Of a DNA stretch of 64,000 nt, positions 45,462 to 54,815 are shown piece after piece (positions within the stretch are counted from its first letter, which is position 1; every line of letters begins with the position of its first letter). The position numbers and the translations under genes are program-made. The stretch is from an uncultured bacterium (GTDB lineage Bacteria; Bacillota_I; Bacilli_A; RFN20; CAG-826): the NCBI GenBank assembly GCA_949288485.1, contig CASEKC010000002.1, forward strand, positions 62,001 through 126,000. The letters run 5' to 3'. The notes under the pieces were generated by a model. That model saw only the letters and a list, made by a program, of their open reading frames with translations. It made no database searches and had not been told where the DNA came from.

Positions 45462-45977
45462 CTATTCAACTTCCACTTTCATTTTATGTTCTATATTACT
45501 AACATTTTCTTTATCAATATATCCAAGAGAAACAATACTTCTTAAAATATAATTTCCGTCTTCTCTTTTTATTTCATAATATTTTTTAAAAGATGGATGT
45601 TCTTTAGCTAATCTTACAAAAGAATAGATAAATAAACTTCCTAATGATAAATTAGTTGCTTCTAATAAAATATTTTCAATTACTGCTCCACTATCTAAAT
45701 TAGCTAGATCGATATTTTCACCCTTATGATAAATAAAAAATACTAATGGAGCATTATAAGTATTATCTTTATTAGTTAAGCTTATAAGTTCATTTTGTAA
45801 TTCTTTTAATTTTTCATTTTTATATATTTTTATTAATAAATTATCATATTTTCCACTTGCTATTGGAGCATGAAAAGCAGCATTAAGTATTTTTTCTATT
45901 TTTTCTTCTTCAACATCTTTAGAAACAATATAGCTTCTTATACTTCTTCTTTTTAATATAGTTTCATAAGTATCCAT
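45462..45977 (-). CDS. Nitroreductase-family flavoprotein
   Basis: A 171-residue FMN oxidoreductase. The N-terminal ETILKRRSIRSY is the FMN-phosphate-binding motif, followed by APIASGKYDN near residue 37 and the LDSGAVIENILLEATNLSLGS block near 96. It is slightly shorter than the typical 180-220. Such enzymes reduce quinones, flavins or nitro compounds with NAD(P)H. A perfect 27-bp palindrome lies 20 bases upstream of the ATG and may regulate it. Confidence 0.9.
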   Translation of the reverse strand: MDTYETILKRRSIRSYIVSKDVEEEKIEKILNAAFHAPIASGKYDNLLIKIYKNEKLKELQNELISLTNKDNTYNAPLVFFIYHKGENIDLANLDSGAVIENILLEATNLSLGSLFIYSFVRLAKEHPSFKKYYEIKREDGNYILRSIVSLGYIDKENVSNIEHKMKVEVE

Positions 45978-45997
45978 AGATTATTATTTACTCCTTA

Positions 45998-46024
45998 ATA
46001 TTTATAAACATTGTTTATAAATAT
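45998..46024. promoter_or_regulatory. 27-bp palindrome upstream of the nitroreductase gene
   Basis: ATATTTATAAACA-T-TGTTTATAAATAT, perfect 13-base arms. It lies 20 bases upstream of the nitroreductase start, where a repressor would block transcription. Confidence 0.55.
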
Positions 46025-46075
46025 ATTAATTTTATATATAAATAATGTAAATATAGTATTTTGATAGATAAATTA

Positions 46076-46101
46076 AAAGAGGTCCAAAGTGGACCTCTTT
46101 A
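46076..46101 (-). terminator. Intrinsic terminator after nifJ
   Basis: Stem AAAGAGGTCC/GGACCTCTTT around ACTTT(G), then TT and an AT-rich tract, 17 bases past the nifJ stop. Confidence 0.88.
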
Positions 46102-46117
46102 TTAGTATTAAATTATA

Positions 46118-49100
46118 TTATAAACCGAATTTTTTAATTCTTTCCCATCTATCTTTACAAGCTTTTTCGTTTTTAGCGAATAATTCTTCGTAATGATCTG
46201 GGTTAACTTTAGGTAATTGGTTATATCTTGTTTCTTTCATAATGAATTCACGTACCTTTGTGAAGTCTGGTTCTTTACAATCGAGTTGTAATGGAGATTT
46301 ACCTTCTTCAGCTAAACGTGGATCATATCTGAATGTTGTGAAATAACCACATTCAACAGCTGCTCTTTCAGTTTCAATTGAGTTAACTAAGCCACCTTTA
46401 ATACCTTGGTTAATACATGGAGCATAACAAATAATTAAGGATGGTCCATTATAACTTTCAGCTTCTTTGAATGCTTTAATAGCTGCCATTGGGTTAGCTC
46501 CTAAGGCAACTTGAGCAACATAGATATTACCATAAGTCATAGCCATTAATGCTAAGTTCTTTTTATTTTGTCTCTTACCTGAAGCAGTGAATTGAGCAAT
46601 TGAACCTGCTTGAGATGATTTTGATGATTGACCACCAGTATTGGAATAGACTTCAGTATCTAAGACCATAACGTTGACATCATCTTCACTAGCTAAGACG
46701 TGATCAAGTCCGCCATAACCAATATCGTATGCCCATCCATCGCCACCGATGATCCAGACAGATTTATCAACTAAGTCATTCTTTAATTCAAGAACAGCTT
46801 TAACTTCTTCATCTTTACTAGCTTCAACAGCTTTGATTAATTCTGGAGCAATCTTTCTTGCTTCATCTTTATTTTTAATATTAGCAAGATATTTATCGAT
46901 TAAATCAGTTAATTCTGGTTCGACACCTCTTTCTTTTGCACTTGTTAAGATTGTTGAGATAAGAGAGAGTTTATAGTCAGTAGCAAGTCTCATACCATAG
47001 CCGAATTCAGCATTATCTTCGAATAATGAATTAGACCATGCTGGACCATTATAATCTTTATCATTAACAAATGGTGTTAATGGAGTTGAACCTGAATAAA
47101 TTGATGAACAACCTGTAGCATTTCCAATTAATAAATCTTTGCCAAATAATCTTGATAATAATTCATAATATGGAGTTTCTCCACAGCCTGCACAAGCACC
47201 ACTAACTTCCATGTATGGCATTAAGAATGCAACACCTTTAACAGTTGTTAATGGGAATTTATCACCTTTATATTCGACATTTTTGAATAAATATTGAGCA
47301 TATTTTTCATCATCGAATTGTGATTTAGCTTCAACCATCTTGAGTGCAAAGTGGTCATTACCGAGTCTTTCAGCATTTTTGTTAGCTAAACATTCTTTAG
47401 CACAAAGGCCACATCCAACACAGTTTTTTGGTGAAACTTGAATAACATATTTATAACCTTTAACAGTTGGACCAACTGCATCTTTAACTCTGTCAGCCAA
47501 TCCTTCTGGACCTTTAGCAACTTCTTCATCAGTTAATAAGAATGGACGAATTGTTGCGTGAGGACAGACGAATGCACAAGTATTACATTGAATACAGTAA
47601 TCTTTATTCCACATTGGAACTCTGTCTGCGATACTTCTTTCTTCTTTGAAAGTAACATCTTCTCTCATTGTTCCATCTAATAATTCATATTCTGTGAATT
47701 TTGAAACTGGAATATCATAGCCATCAAGTGTTCCAACATAATCAACATATGAATCAAAATATTCATCACCTATTGTATTTCTAACACGTTTGAAGTCTAA
47801 ATCTTTCCATGATGGATCAACTTTAACTTCTCTTAAGCCTTCAGTGCCTTTATCGATAGCTTTATAGTTAAGTTCAACAACTTCTTGTCCTTTTCTAGCA
47901 TATGTTTTTTCTGCTAATTTTTTCATCCATTTATTAGCTTCATCATATGGCATGATTTGTGGGTTTAAATAGAAGAATGCACTTTGAAGAATTGTATTTG
48001 TATGTCTACCCATACCAACTTCAAGAGCGATCTTATTAGCATCAATAACATAGAATTTTGCATTTTTAGTAGCAAGTTGATATTTAACTCTATTTGGTAA
48101 TGCTTTAATTAAGTCTTCATCACTCATATCAGTATTGAGTAAGAAAGTTCCGCCATTCTTTAAATTCTTTAACATATCGAATTTTAAGACATATGTATCA
48201 ACTGAACATGAAATGAAGTCTGCGTGTTCAACATAGTAAGTTGAATGAATTGGTTCTTTACCAAATCTTAAGTGTGAACGAGTAACGCCACCTGATTTTC
48301 TTGAGTCATATGCAAAGTATGCTTGAGCATATTGATGAGTTGCATCGCCAATAATTTTGACTGAAGATTTATTAGCACCAACTGTACCATCACTACCTAA
48401 TCCATAGAATAAGCATGATGTGTAAGTGTGAGCAATTTCATAATTTTCATCAACTGGAATTGAAAGATGTGTAACATCATCATTAATTCCAACTGTGAAA
48501 TTGTGATGTTCTTTTCCACTTAACATCCAATCATAAACTGATTTGATGTGTTTTGGTTGTGTATCTTTTGATGAAAGACCATATCTTCCACCGATAACTT
48601 TAAGGTCATTTCTACCTTGTAAGACGAGTGCTGAACAGACATCTTCATAAAGTCCTTCACCAACACTGCCTAATTCTTTTGTTCTATCTAAAACAGCAAG
48701 TTCTTTACATGTAGAAGGAATAACAGCAACTAAATCTTCGGCTGAGAATGGTCTATAAAGATGGCATCTAATTAAACCGACTTTTTCACCTTTTTTATTT
48801 AAGTCTTCAACAACTTCGTGAGCTGTTTCATTGACACTACCCATAGCAATAATAACTTTTGTAGCATCTGGAGCACCTTCATAAACGAAAGGAGCATATG
48901 TTCTCCCGGTTAATTCGCTAACTTTTGCAAAATATTTTTTAGCAATTGGTAAAACATTTGCAAAATGTTCGTTTTGAGCTTCTCTACCTTGGAAGTAAAT
49001 ATCATCGTTTTCTGCACCACCTCTTGTGACTGCATGACCATGTGGATTTAAAGCTCTTGCTTTGAATTTAGCAACTTTATCCCATGGGACTAATTTTTTC

Positions 49101-49681
49101 CATTCTTCATCAGCTAAGAATTCAACATTTTGGATTTCGTGTGAAGTTCTGAAACCATCAAAGAAGTGACAAACAGGATATTCAGCATCAATTGCGATTA
49201 AGTGAGCAACTGAAGCTAAGTCAGCGACTTCTTGAACTGAATCTGAACATAAAAGTGCGATACCACTTTGTCTAATTGAATAAACGTCTTGATGATCACC
49301 AAAAATTGATAACGATCTTGTTGCTAAGCTTCTTGCTGAGACGTGCATAACTGCAGGAAGTAATTCACCACACCATTTATAAACATTAGGAATCATTAAG
49401 AGTAAGCCTTGTGATGCGGTATAAGTTGTTGCAAAAGTACCACCTTGTAAAGCACCATGGACTGCGCCTGAAGCGCCACCTTCGGATTGCATTTCACAAA
49501 CCTTTACTGTACTTCCGAAAAAGTTTTTCTTTCCTTGTGAAGCATAAATGTCGACATAATTTGCCATTGGTGAAGATGGAGTAATTGGGAAAATAGCTGC
49601 AACTTCTGTGAAATTATAACTCATTAAAGCAGCGGCTGTATTACCATCAACACTACGCATTGTCTTTTTAATTTCTGCCAT
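46118..49681 (-). CDS. nifJ: Pyruvate:ferredoxin (flavodoxin) oxidoreductase
   Basis: A 1187-residue single-chain PFOR that converts pyruvate and CoA to acetyl-CoA, CO2 and reduced ferredoxin. N domain has FPITPSSPMANYVD and TTYTASQGLLLMIPN; the two-cluster ferredoxin domain has CIQCNTCAFVCPH near residue 690 and CVGCGLCAKEC near 750; the TPP domain has the cluster-binding GACAGCGETPYYELL near 820, GNATGCSSIY and the IGGDGWAYDIGYGGLDH metal site. Full length. It feeds ferredoxin (7413-7595), NfnAB and PduL. Monocistronic; an inverted repeat like that of the ferredoxin gene lies upstream. Confidence 0.97.
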   Translation of the reverse strand: MAEIKKTMRSVDGNTAAALMSYNFTEVAAIFPITPSSPMANYVDIYASQGKKNFFGSTVKVCEMQSEGGASGAVHGALQGGTFATTYTASQGLLLMIPNVYKWCGELLPAVMHVSARSLATRSLSIFGDHQDVYSIRQSGIALLCSDSVQEVADLASVAHLIAIDAEYPVCHFFDGFRTSHEIQNVEFLADEEWKKLVPWDKVAKFKARALNPHGHAVTRGGAENDDIYFQGREAQNEHFANVLPIAKKYFAKVSELTGRTYAPFVYEGAPDATKVIIAMGSVNETAHEVVEDLNKKGEKVGLIRCHLYRPFSAEDLVAVIPSTCKELAVLDRTKELGSVGEGLYEDVCSALVLQGRNDLKVIGGRYGLSSKDTQPKHIKSVYDWMLSGKEHHNFTVGINDDVTHLSIPVDENYEIAHTYTSCLFYGLGSDGTVGANKSSVKIIGDATHQYAQAYFAYDSRKSGGVTRSHLRFGKEPIHSTYYVEHADFISCSVDTYVLKFDMLKNLKNGGTFLLNTDMSDEDLIKALPNRVKYQLATKNAKFYVIDANKIALEVGMGRHTNTILQSAFFYLNPQIMPYDEANKWMKKLAEKTYARKGQEVVELNYKAIDKGTEGLREVKVDPSWKDLDFKRVRNTIGDEYFDSYVDYVGTLDGYDIPVSKFTEYELLDGTMREDVTFKEERSIADRVPMWNKDYCIQCNTCAFVCPHATIRPFLLTDEEVAKGPEGLADRVKDAVGPTVKGYKYVIQVSPKNCVGCGLCAKECLANKNAERLGNDHFALKMVEAKSQFDDEKYAQYLFKNVEYKGDKFPLTTVKGVAFLMPYMEVSGACAGCGETPYYELLSRLFGKDLLIGNATGCSSIYSGSTPLTPFVNDKDYNGPAWSNSLFEDNAEFGYGMRLATDYKLSLISTILTSAKERGVEPELTDLIDKYLANIKNKDEARKIAPELIKAVEASKDEEVKAVLELKNDLVDKSVWIIGGDGWAYDIGYGGLDHVLASEDDVNVMVLDTEVYSNTGGQSSKSSQAGSIAQFTASGKRQNKKNLALMAMTYGNIYVAQVALGANPMAAIKAFKEAESYNGPSLIICYAPCINQGIKGGLVNSIETERAAVECGYFTTFRYDPRLAEEGKSPLQLDCKEPDFTKVREFIMKETRYNQLPKVNPDHYEELFAKNEKACKDRWERIKKFGL

Positions 49682-49802
49682 GTTAATTTCTCCTTATTTT
49701 CTAAACGAAAATATTATATATTTTTAAATCTCTAATTTCTATAAGTTATTAATAAATTTTTAAAGAAAAAACGTGATTATTTTCAAGAAATATTATTTTT
49801 AT

Positions 49803-49822
49803 TTTGTTAGTTAAAACTAACA
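49803..49822. promoter_or_regulatory. Putative operator upstream of nifJ, shared with the ferredoxin gene
   Basis: TTTGTTAG-TTAAAA-CTAACA, an inverted repeat about 120 bases upstream of the nifJ ATG and 16 bases before a TTGAAA -35 box on the minus strand. It matches the ferredoxin element at 7326-7347 in both arms and the AAAA of the spacer; only two spacer bases differ in the shared 20. Confidence 0.6.
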
Positions 49823-49837
49823 TTCATTTTAATTAAA

Positions 49838-49860
49838 AAGCAACTATTTTTTAGTCACTT
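49838..49860 (-). terminator. Weak intrinsic terminator after orf137
   Basis: Minus-strand imperfect stem AGTGACTA/TAGTTGCT followed by TTTTT. It would end the ABC-F... orf137 direction transcript before the nifJ promoter region. Confidence 0.5.
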
Positions 49861-50273
49861 TATTTCATTTTATCTAAGTTTTCTTTCTCTTCTTTTAACA
49901 ACTTATTTAGTATTTTTATATCTTTTTTTGTAATTTGATAACCTAAATCTAAAACGCCACCTTCGACACAAAAATTTTTATAAATATAATCAATTGCATT
50001 TTCATATTCTTTTGCTTCATTATTTTTAACTATTCTTTTTTTAACAACTCTTCCTTCATTTATTTTTTCTTCTTCATCTTTTAAAAGAGTTAAATAATCC
50101 TTTAAATTTAAGGAGTCGTCAAAATTAATTAAAGGAATAAGATTAACTAAATCTTCCTTAATTATTTCTTCTTTTATTCCAATGTTTTTAGAGAGCATAA
50201 AAACTGTAACAACTTTGCGTTTACTCTCTTCAATTCCTTTAATATATTTACGAATTTTAGTGATATTTAACAT
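49860..50273 (-). CDS. Unknown protein with possible winged-helix N domain
   Basis: A 137-residue, Lys/Glu-rich soluble protein. Residues ~5-55 (KIRKYIKGIEESKRKVV, then VFMLSKNIGIKEEIIKEDL) follow the hydrophobic pattern of a helix-turn-helix, somewhat like the N domain of the redox repressor Rex, but no nucleotide-binding domain follows. The C-terminal half has TKKDIKILNKLLKEEKE, a helical segment. It sits directly upstream of the nifJ operator on the same strand and 19 bases after the ABC-F gene. It could regulate nifJ; the sequence does not prove DNA binding. Confidence 0.5.
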   Translation of the reverse strand: MLNITKIRKYIKGIEESKRKVVTVFMLSKNIGIKEEIIKEDLVNLIPLINFDDSLNLKDYLTLLKDEEEKINEGRVVKKRIVKNNEAKEYENAIDYIYKNFCVEGGVLDLGYQITKKDIKILNKLLKEEKENLDKMK

Positions 50274-50292
50274 AACTATATTAATTATAATA

Positions 50293-52197
50293 TTAATTTA
50301 GTTTTCTTAATATCTCTAAATATTCTTTTTCTAATTCATCTTTTTTATCACTCAATTCTTCAATTTTCTTATAATCGCTAAATTCATCGCTTAAAAGAGT
50401 GTCGATTGTTTCTAAATCTCGTTCAATTTCTTCCATTCTTTTATTTAGTTCATTAATCACATTTTTAGATAATTTTTCTTTTTTATTTATTGGATCATAA
50501 ACTAATTCATTATCTTTTTTTGTGTTATCCTTTTGATTATCTTTTAATGAATAATTACGATTATTATCGCTATTTTCTTTATCTAAAGATAATTTTAATT
50601 CATCATAACTTCCTTCAAAATAAATCACTTTTTCTTTGCTTAAAGAAAGTATAAAATCACTACATTCATTAATAAAATATCTATCGTGAGAAATAAAAAT
50701 AATTGCACCTTGATAATCTTTTAATCCAGAAATTAAACATTCTTTTGTAATCATGTCTAAATGGTTTGTAGGTTCATCTAAGATTAATAAATCATAACTT
50801 GAAAGCATTAAAGCACATAGATTTACTCTCATTTTTTCTCCATTAGAAAGAGTCGATGTTTCTTTAAAAACATCTTCTTTTTTAAATAAGAATCTTCCTA
50901 AAGCACTTCTTAATTCTTTTTCGCTTTTTAAAGGGTATATATTTTTTAAATGAGAAAGAATATCTTCTCCCTTTTTAAAAGAGTAATCATTTTGTTTTAT
51001 ATAACCTATGTCTAATTTTCTTTTTTCAAGTATTTTACCTAAAAGAGGAGGAATTTCCCCTAAAATTGTTTTAATTAAAGTAGTTTTCCCTATTCCATTA
51101 TCTCCAATAATTGCTAATTTATCTTTGCCATATAAAGAAAAAGAAATTGGAGGAAGTAAGGGAGAAGAATAACCAACTATTAAATCTTTAACTTCTAATA
51201 ATTCTTTATTTTTTAAATTGCCGCCTTCTAGATTAATTTTGATATTTTTATTTTCTTTTTTAGGTGGTTCAACATGATTTTCTTCGATCTTTTCTAATTT
51301 TTTAATTCTATCTTTTACTCTTCCAACGAATCTTGGTTTATAACGATAAAATTCAATAAATTTCTTATAATGAGCCATTTTTTCTTCTTCTTTTTTATAT
51401 TGCTCCATAAGCAATTTATATCGGTCTTCTTTTTCTTTTAAATAACCTTCATAGGTTGTGTTATATGTTGTTATTTTTTCATGTTCTAACTCTAAAATTT
51501 TATTAGAAACTTTTTCAATAAAATATCTATCATGAGAAATAAAAAGGATTGTTCCATTATAATCTTTTAAATAATTTTCTAACCATTCGATAGTTGAAAT
51601 ATCAAGATGGTTAGTAGGTTCATCTAAAAGTAAAAAGTCATATTTAGAAAGTAAGATTTTAATAAAAGCAATTTTCATTCTTTCTCCACCGCTTAAAGAA
51701 TTAATTTGTTTATCTAAAATTGAAAGTGGAAAAGAAAATTTAGAAACTAAAGTTTTTATTTGATTTTCATAATCAAAATTTGATGTATAAACATCATTTT
51801 CAATAATTTCATTATATTTTTTTAAATATATTTCATTTTCTGGTTCTTTTGATAATTTTTCAGTAATCTTATTTAATTCTTCTTCTAACTTTTTAAAAGG
51901 GACGAAAACTTCTTCTAATTCTTCTTTAACAGTATTATTTATATTTTTAATAGCGTTTTGATCTAAATAACCAATTTTAGTATCTTTTAAAATAGAAATT
52001 TCTCCAACTCTATCTTCTTTAGGCATTAAAGTAGGTTCAATTTCTTTTAAAATTAACTTCATTATAGTTGTTTTGCCAGTTCCATTATCACCGATTAAAG
52101 CGACTTTTTCATTTTTATTAATTTGAAAAGATACGTGATCTAAAATTAAATCCGTATTAAAGATTTTTGAAACATTAATAAAAGATAAAAGGGCCAT
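50293..52197 (-). CDS. ABC-F family ATPase (ribosome-associated)
   Basis: A 634-residue cytosolic protein with two ABC domains and no membrane helices. First Walker A GDNGTGKTT near residue 36 with signature LSGGERMK and Walker B FLLLDEPTNHLD; second Walker A GDNGIGKTT near 365 with LSNGEKMR and LLILDEPTNHLD. The inter-domain linker (~240-325) is long and charged, and the C terminus (~570-634) is a coiled coil. ABC-F proteins act at the ribosomal E site in translation or antibiotic protection; which is not clear here. Start is the ATG at 52197. Confidence 0.93.
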   Translation of the reverse strand: MALLSFINVSKIFNTDLILDHVSFQINKNEKVALIGDNGTGKTTIMKLILKEIEPTLMPKEDRVGEISILKDTKIGYLDQNAIKNINNTVKEELEEVFVPFKKLEEELNKITEKLSKEPENEIYLKKYNEIIENDVYTSNFDYENQIKTLVSKFSFPLSILDKQINSLSGGERMKIAFIKILLSKYDFLLLDEPTNHLDISTIEWLENYLKDYNGTILFISHDRYFIEKVSNKILELEHEKITTYNTTYEGYLKEKEDRYKLLMEQYKKEEEKMAHYKKFIEFYRYKPRFVGRVKDRIKKLEKIEENHVEPPKKENKNIKINLEGGNLKNKELLEVKDLIVGYSSPLLPPISFSLYGKDKLAIIGDNGIGKTTLIKTILGEIPPLLGKILEKRKLDIGYIKQNDYSFKKGEDILSHLKNIYPLKSEKELRSALGRFLFKKEDVFKETSTLSNGEKMRVNLCALMLSSYDLLILDEPTNHLDMITKECLISGLKDYQGAIIFISHDRYFINECSDFILSLSKEKVIYFEGSYDELKLSLDKENSDNNRNYSLKDNQKDNTKKDNELVYDPINKKEKLSKNVINELNKRMEEIERDLETIDTLLSDEFSDYKKIEELSDKKDELEKEYLEILRKLN

Positions 52198-52241
52198 ACG
52201 AAAAGATATATTAATAAAAATAGAAGATAAAATCTATAAAT

Positions 52242-53171
52242 TTATTCGTTTTTATGATTAGATTTTCTTTTTATTAATGGTTTATCACTGGAAGCTAAAA
52301 AAGCACCAATAATCATAATAAATAAAGCGATTAAATATTGTATAGTAGGTATTTCTAAAAATAAAATTAATGAAAAAATAGATGCGATAAATGGATTTAT
52401 CGCATAATAAGCACTAGTTTTAGCAGCTCCAATAAACCTTTGAGCATATATATAGAAAAATATCGATAATCCATAAGCTATTAATCCAATCAATAAAGCA
52501 ATAAATATAGTCCAAATATTTTCTAATAATATTCTTTCGCCAATTATAAAACCAATAATTAAAGAGCAAGTCCCAGAACATAATCCTTTAATTAATACTA
52601 TTTCTAAAGGATCAGAAGAAGATATTTTTCTAGTGCAATTATTTTCTAAGCCCCAACATAAGGCAGCTAATAAAATTAATAAAGAATAATAAGAAAAAGA
52701 CAATGATTCATTTTTATCAAACGATAATATAACACATGAAATCGTTATAATTATTATTCCACACCATAATCTAAGAGAAATTTTCTCTTTAAAAATAACT
52801 AGAGCAATCAAAGAAGTCATAACTATTTCAAAATTATTTAAAAGTGAAGCATTTGCTGCACTACTTCCTTTTAAACCAAACATCATTAAAATAGGAGCAA
52901 TAACATCTAAAAGAACCATCATTATTACATAAGGAATATCTTTTTTTGTTAATCTTTCTTCTTTTTTAATTTTCTTTTTGAATATTTTTCTAATTAAAAA
53001 GATAAAAACCATACAAATTCAAGCGCCTAAATATAAAAATCCAGCTAAAAGAGTAGGCGAGATAAAATCTAATATTAATTTAGATAAAGGCGAAGAAATT
53101 GAATAGCATAATGCAGCTATAAGAGATAAAAATATTCCTTTTTTGTTATTTTTCTTTACTTCTTCATTCAT
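52242..53171 (-). pseudogene. EamA/DMT-family transporter with an internal TGA
   Basis: A ten-helix drug/metabolite-type exporter broken by one nonsense codon. Reading from ATG 53171 gives a normal DMT N terminus, including AALCYSISSPLSKLILDFIS and FLYLGA. Codon 51 (53021-53019) is TGA, then ICMVFIFLIRK continues in the same frame to the stop at 52242. Relatives have Gly at this point (YLGAG), so GGA to TGA by one change would explain it. The remaining 256-residue frame starting at 53012 lacks the first helix pair. Either a recent pseudogene, a sequencing error or a UGA read-through case. Confidence 0.8.
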
Positions 53172-53422
53172 AAAATTTATTAATGTTATTATAAATTGAA
53201 TTTAAAAGATATTAATAAATATTTTGAAAACATCAACGAATAAATGAAAATAAACTTATTTATTATTATTCTTTTATTAAAAAAATAATTAATATTAAAC
53301 TTAAACTTTGAATAATTTTATATTTTTAAAACAACATTAAGAAATAATTAATTTTATTAATTAAAACAAAATAAAATCATTTTATACTTAATTTTATATT
53401 TCAATTTATTTAAAATATAGCC
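53172..53422. other. AT-rich intergenic region with possible promoter
   Basis: About 250 bases with no gene. A TATACT box near 53380-53391 on the plus strand could serve the next gene. Short AT-rich inverted repeats only. No strong Shine-Dalgarno precedes the ATG at 53423. Confidence 0.35.
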
Positions 53423-54622
53423 ATGAAAATTAATGTTTACACTATAGTTTCATCACTTCATGATGATGAATATATTAAAGGACAAAGAGAAAGATTATTC
53501 TCTGCACTTCATGACTTAACTAATTATGATTTCGAATTAGTTAGTGACCCTTCAAAATTATATGAAGGTAGCGTCCTCGGTTTAATTTTAGTAGAAAGCG
53601 GAGGAAGCGAAAATGAATTCTTAAAGAATATTAAGTATTTTAAACAACCTTATATATTCTTAACTTATCCTCATAACAACTCTCTTGCAGCAAGCTTAGA
53701 AATCTTAACCTATTTAAGAAACAACAATTTAAAAGGAGAAATTTTACATGGTAGTGATGACTACATTGCTTCAAGAATTAGAGAAATTGTTAATAATGAA
53801 ATTAAACCAACTAAATTAGGTATAATTGGTAAACCATCTGATTGGTTAATTTCATCTGGAAAAGTTGATGAAAAAGCATTAAAAGATAAATTCAATATCG
53901 AATTAGTTAATATCGATTCTAAAGAATTATTAGATGAGACTGCAAAACATAACGAAGATTTAGATCCTTCAATGTTTAAAGCTAAATTTGATTATGAAGA
54001 ACTTAAAAAAGCATATCATATCTATTTATCATTAAGAAATATTGTTAATAAATATGATTTAAAAGGTTTTACAATTAGATGTTTTGACCTTTTAAATACA
54101 GTTAAATCAACTTCTTGTTTAGCATTAGCTCTTTTAAATGATGAAGGAATTATTGCTGGCTGTGAAGGAGATATTCCTGCAATGATTTCAATGTATGCTG
54201 CTTTAAAAGTTTTACATCAACCATCATTTATGGCAAATCCATCTTTACTTGACGTAAATAATCGCGAACTTATTATCGCTCATTGCACAATTCCTTTAAA
54301 AATGACTACTTCTTATAAATTTGATACACATTTTGAATCAAATATTGGAATTGGAATTAAGGGTGAGTTAAAAGAAGAAGACATACTCTTATTTAGAATT
54401 TCTTCAGATTTCACAAAATATGCAGTATTAAGAGGAACAATCGAAGAAAATTTAAATAGATATAATCTTTGTAGAACTCAAATTAAAGTTAAAATTCACG
54501 ATGATATAACATATTTTTTAAAGAAACCTTTAGGAAATCATCATATTATCGTTTATGGAAGCAATCCAAAAGAATTAGAAGATTACTTAGATTCTCTTGG
54601 TTTAACTAAAGTTAATAAATAA
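53423..54622 (+). CDS. L-fucose/L-arabinose isomerase-like protein
   Basis: A 399-residue protein resembling the fucose/arabinose isomerase superfamily, mainly by the central block FTIRCFDLLNTVKSTSCLA and GIIAGCEGDIPAMISM near residues 218-255, where family members have catalytic and metal-binding Glu/Asp. N-terminal residues form Rossmann-like strands (VLGLILVESGGSENEF, KLGIIGKPSDWLI). No sugar gene neighbours, so the substrate is unknown. No clear ribosome binding site. Monocistronic with terminator at 54763-54800. Confidence 0.72.
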   Translation: MKINVYTIVSSLHDDEYIKGQRERLFSALHDLTNYDFELVSDPSKLYEGSVLGLILVESGGSENEFLKNIKYFKQPYIFLTYPHNNSLAASLEILTYLRNNNLKGEILHGSDDYIASRIREIVNNEIKPTKLGIIGKPSDWLISSGKVDEKALKDKFNIELVNIDSKELLDETAKHNEDLDPSMFKAKFDYEELKKAYHIYLSLRNIVNKYDLKGFTIRCFDLLNTVKSTSCLALALLNDEGIIAGCEGDIPAMISMYAALKVLHQPSFMANPSLLDVNNRELIIAHCTIPLKMTTSYKFDTHFESNIGIGIKGELKEEDILLFRISSDFTKYAVLRGTIEENLNRYNLCRTQIKVKIHDDITYFLKKPLGNHHIIVYGSNPKELEDYLDSLGLTKVNK

Positions 54623-54762
54623 TTCTTTTTATAAAATAACCTATATATAAAATAAAGGGAATAAAAGGTAACCCTTGTACATACAAGAATACTAAAAATA
54701 AAATTAATATTCGCTTTATTTAAAAAAATATTAAACTAATTTAAATTTAAGTCTCTATAACT

Positions 54763-54800
54763 AAAAACTGTCAGGATTTAAGTCCTGACAGTTTTGTTTT
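54763..54800. terminator. Strong bidirectional terminator
   Basis: A 13-bp stem AAAACTGTCAGGA/TCCTGACAGTTTT with a 6-base loop. It lies between the convergent isomerase-like gene and the nucleoside transporter operon. The rest of 54623-54815 holds no gene. Confidence 0.9.
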
Positions 54801-54815
54801 AATAAATATCTTCTA

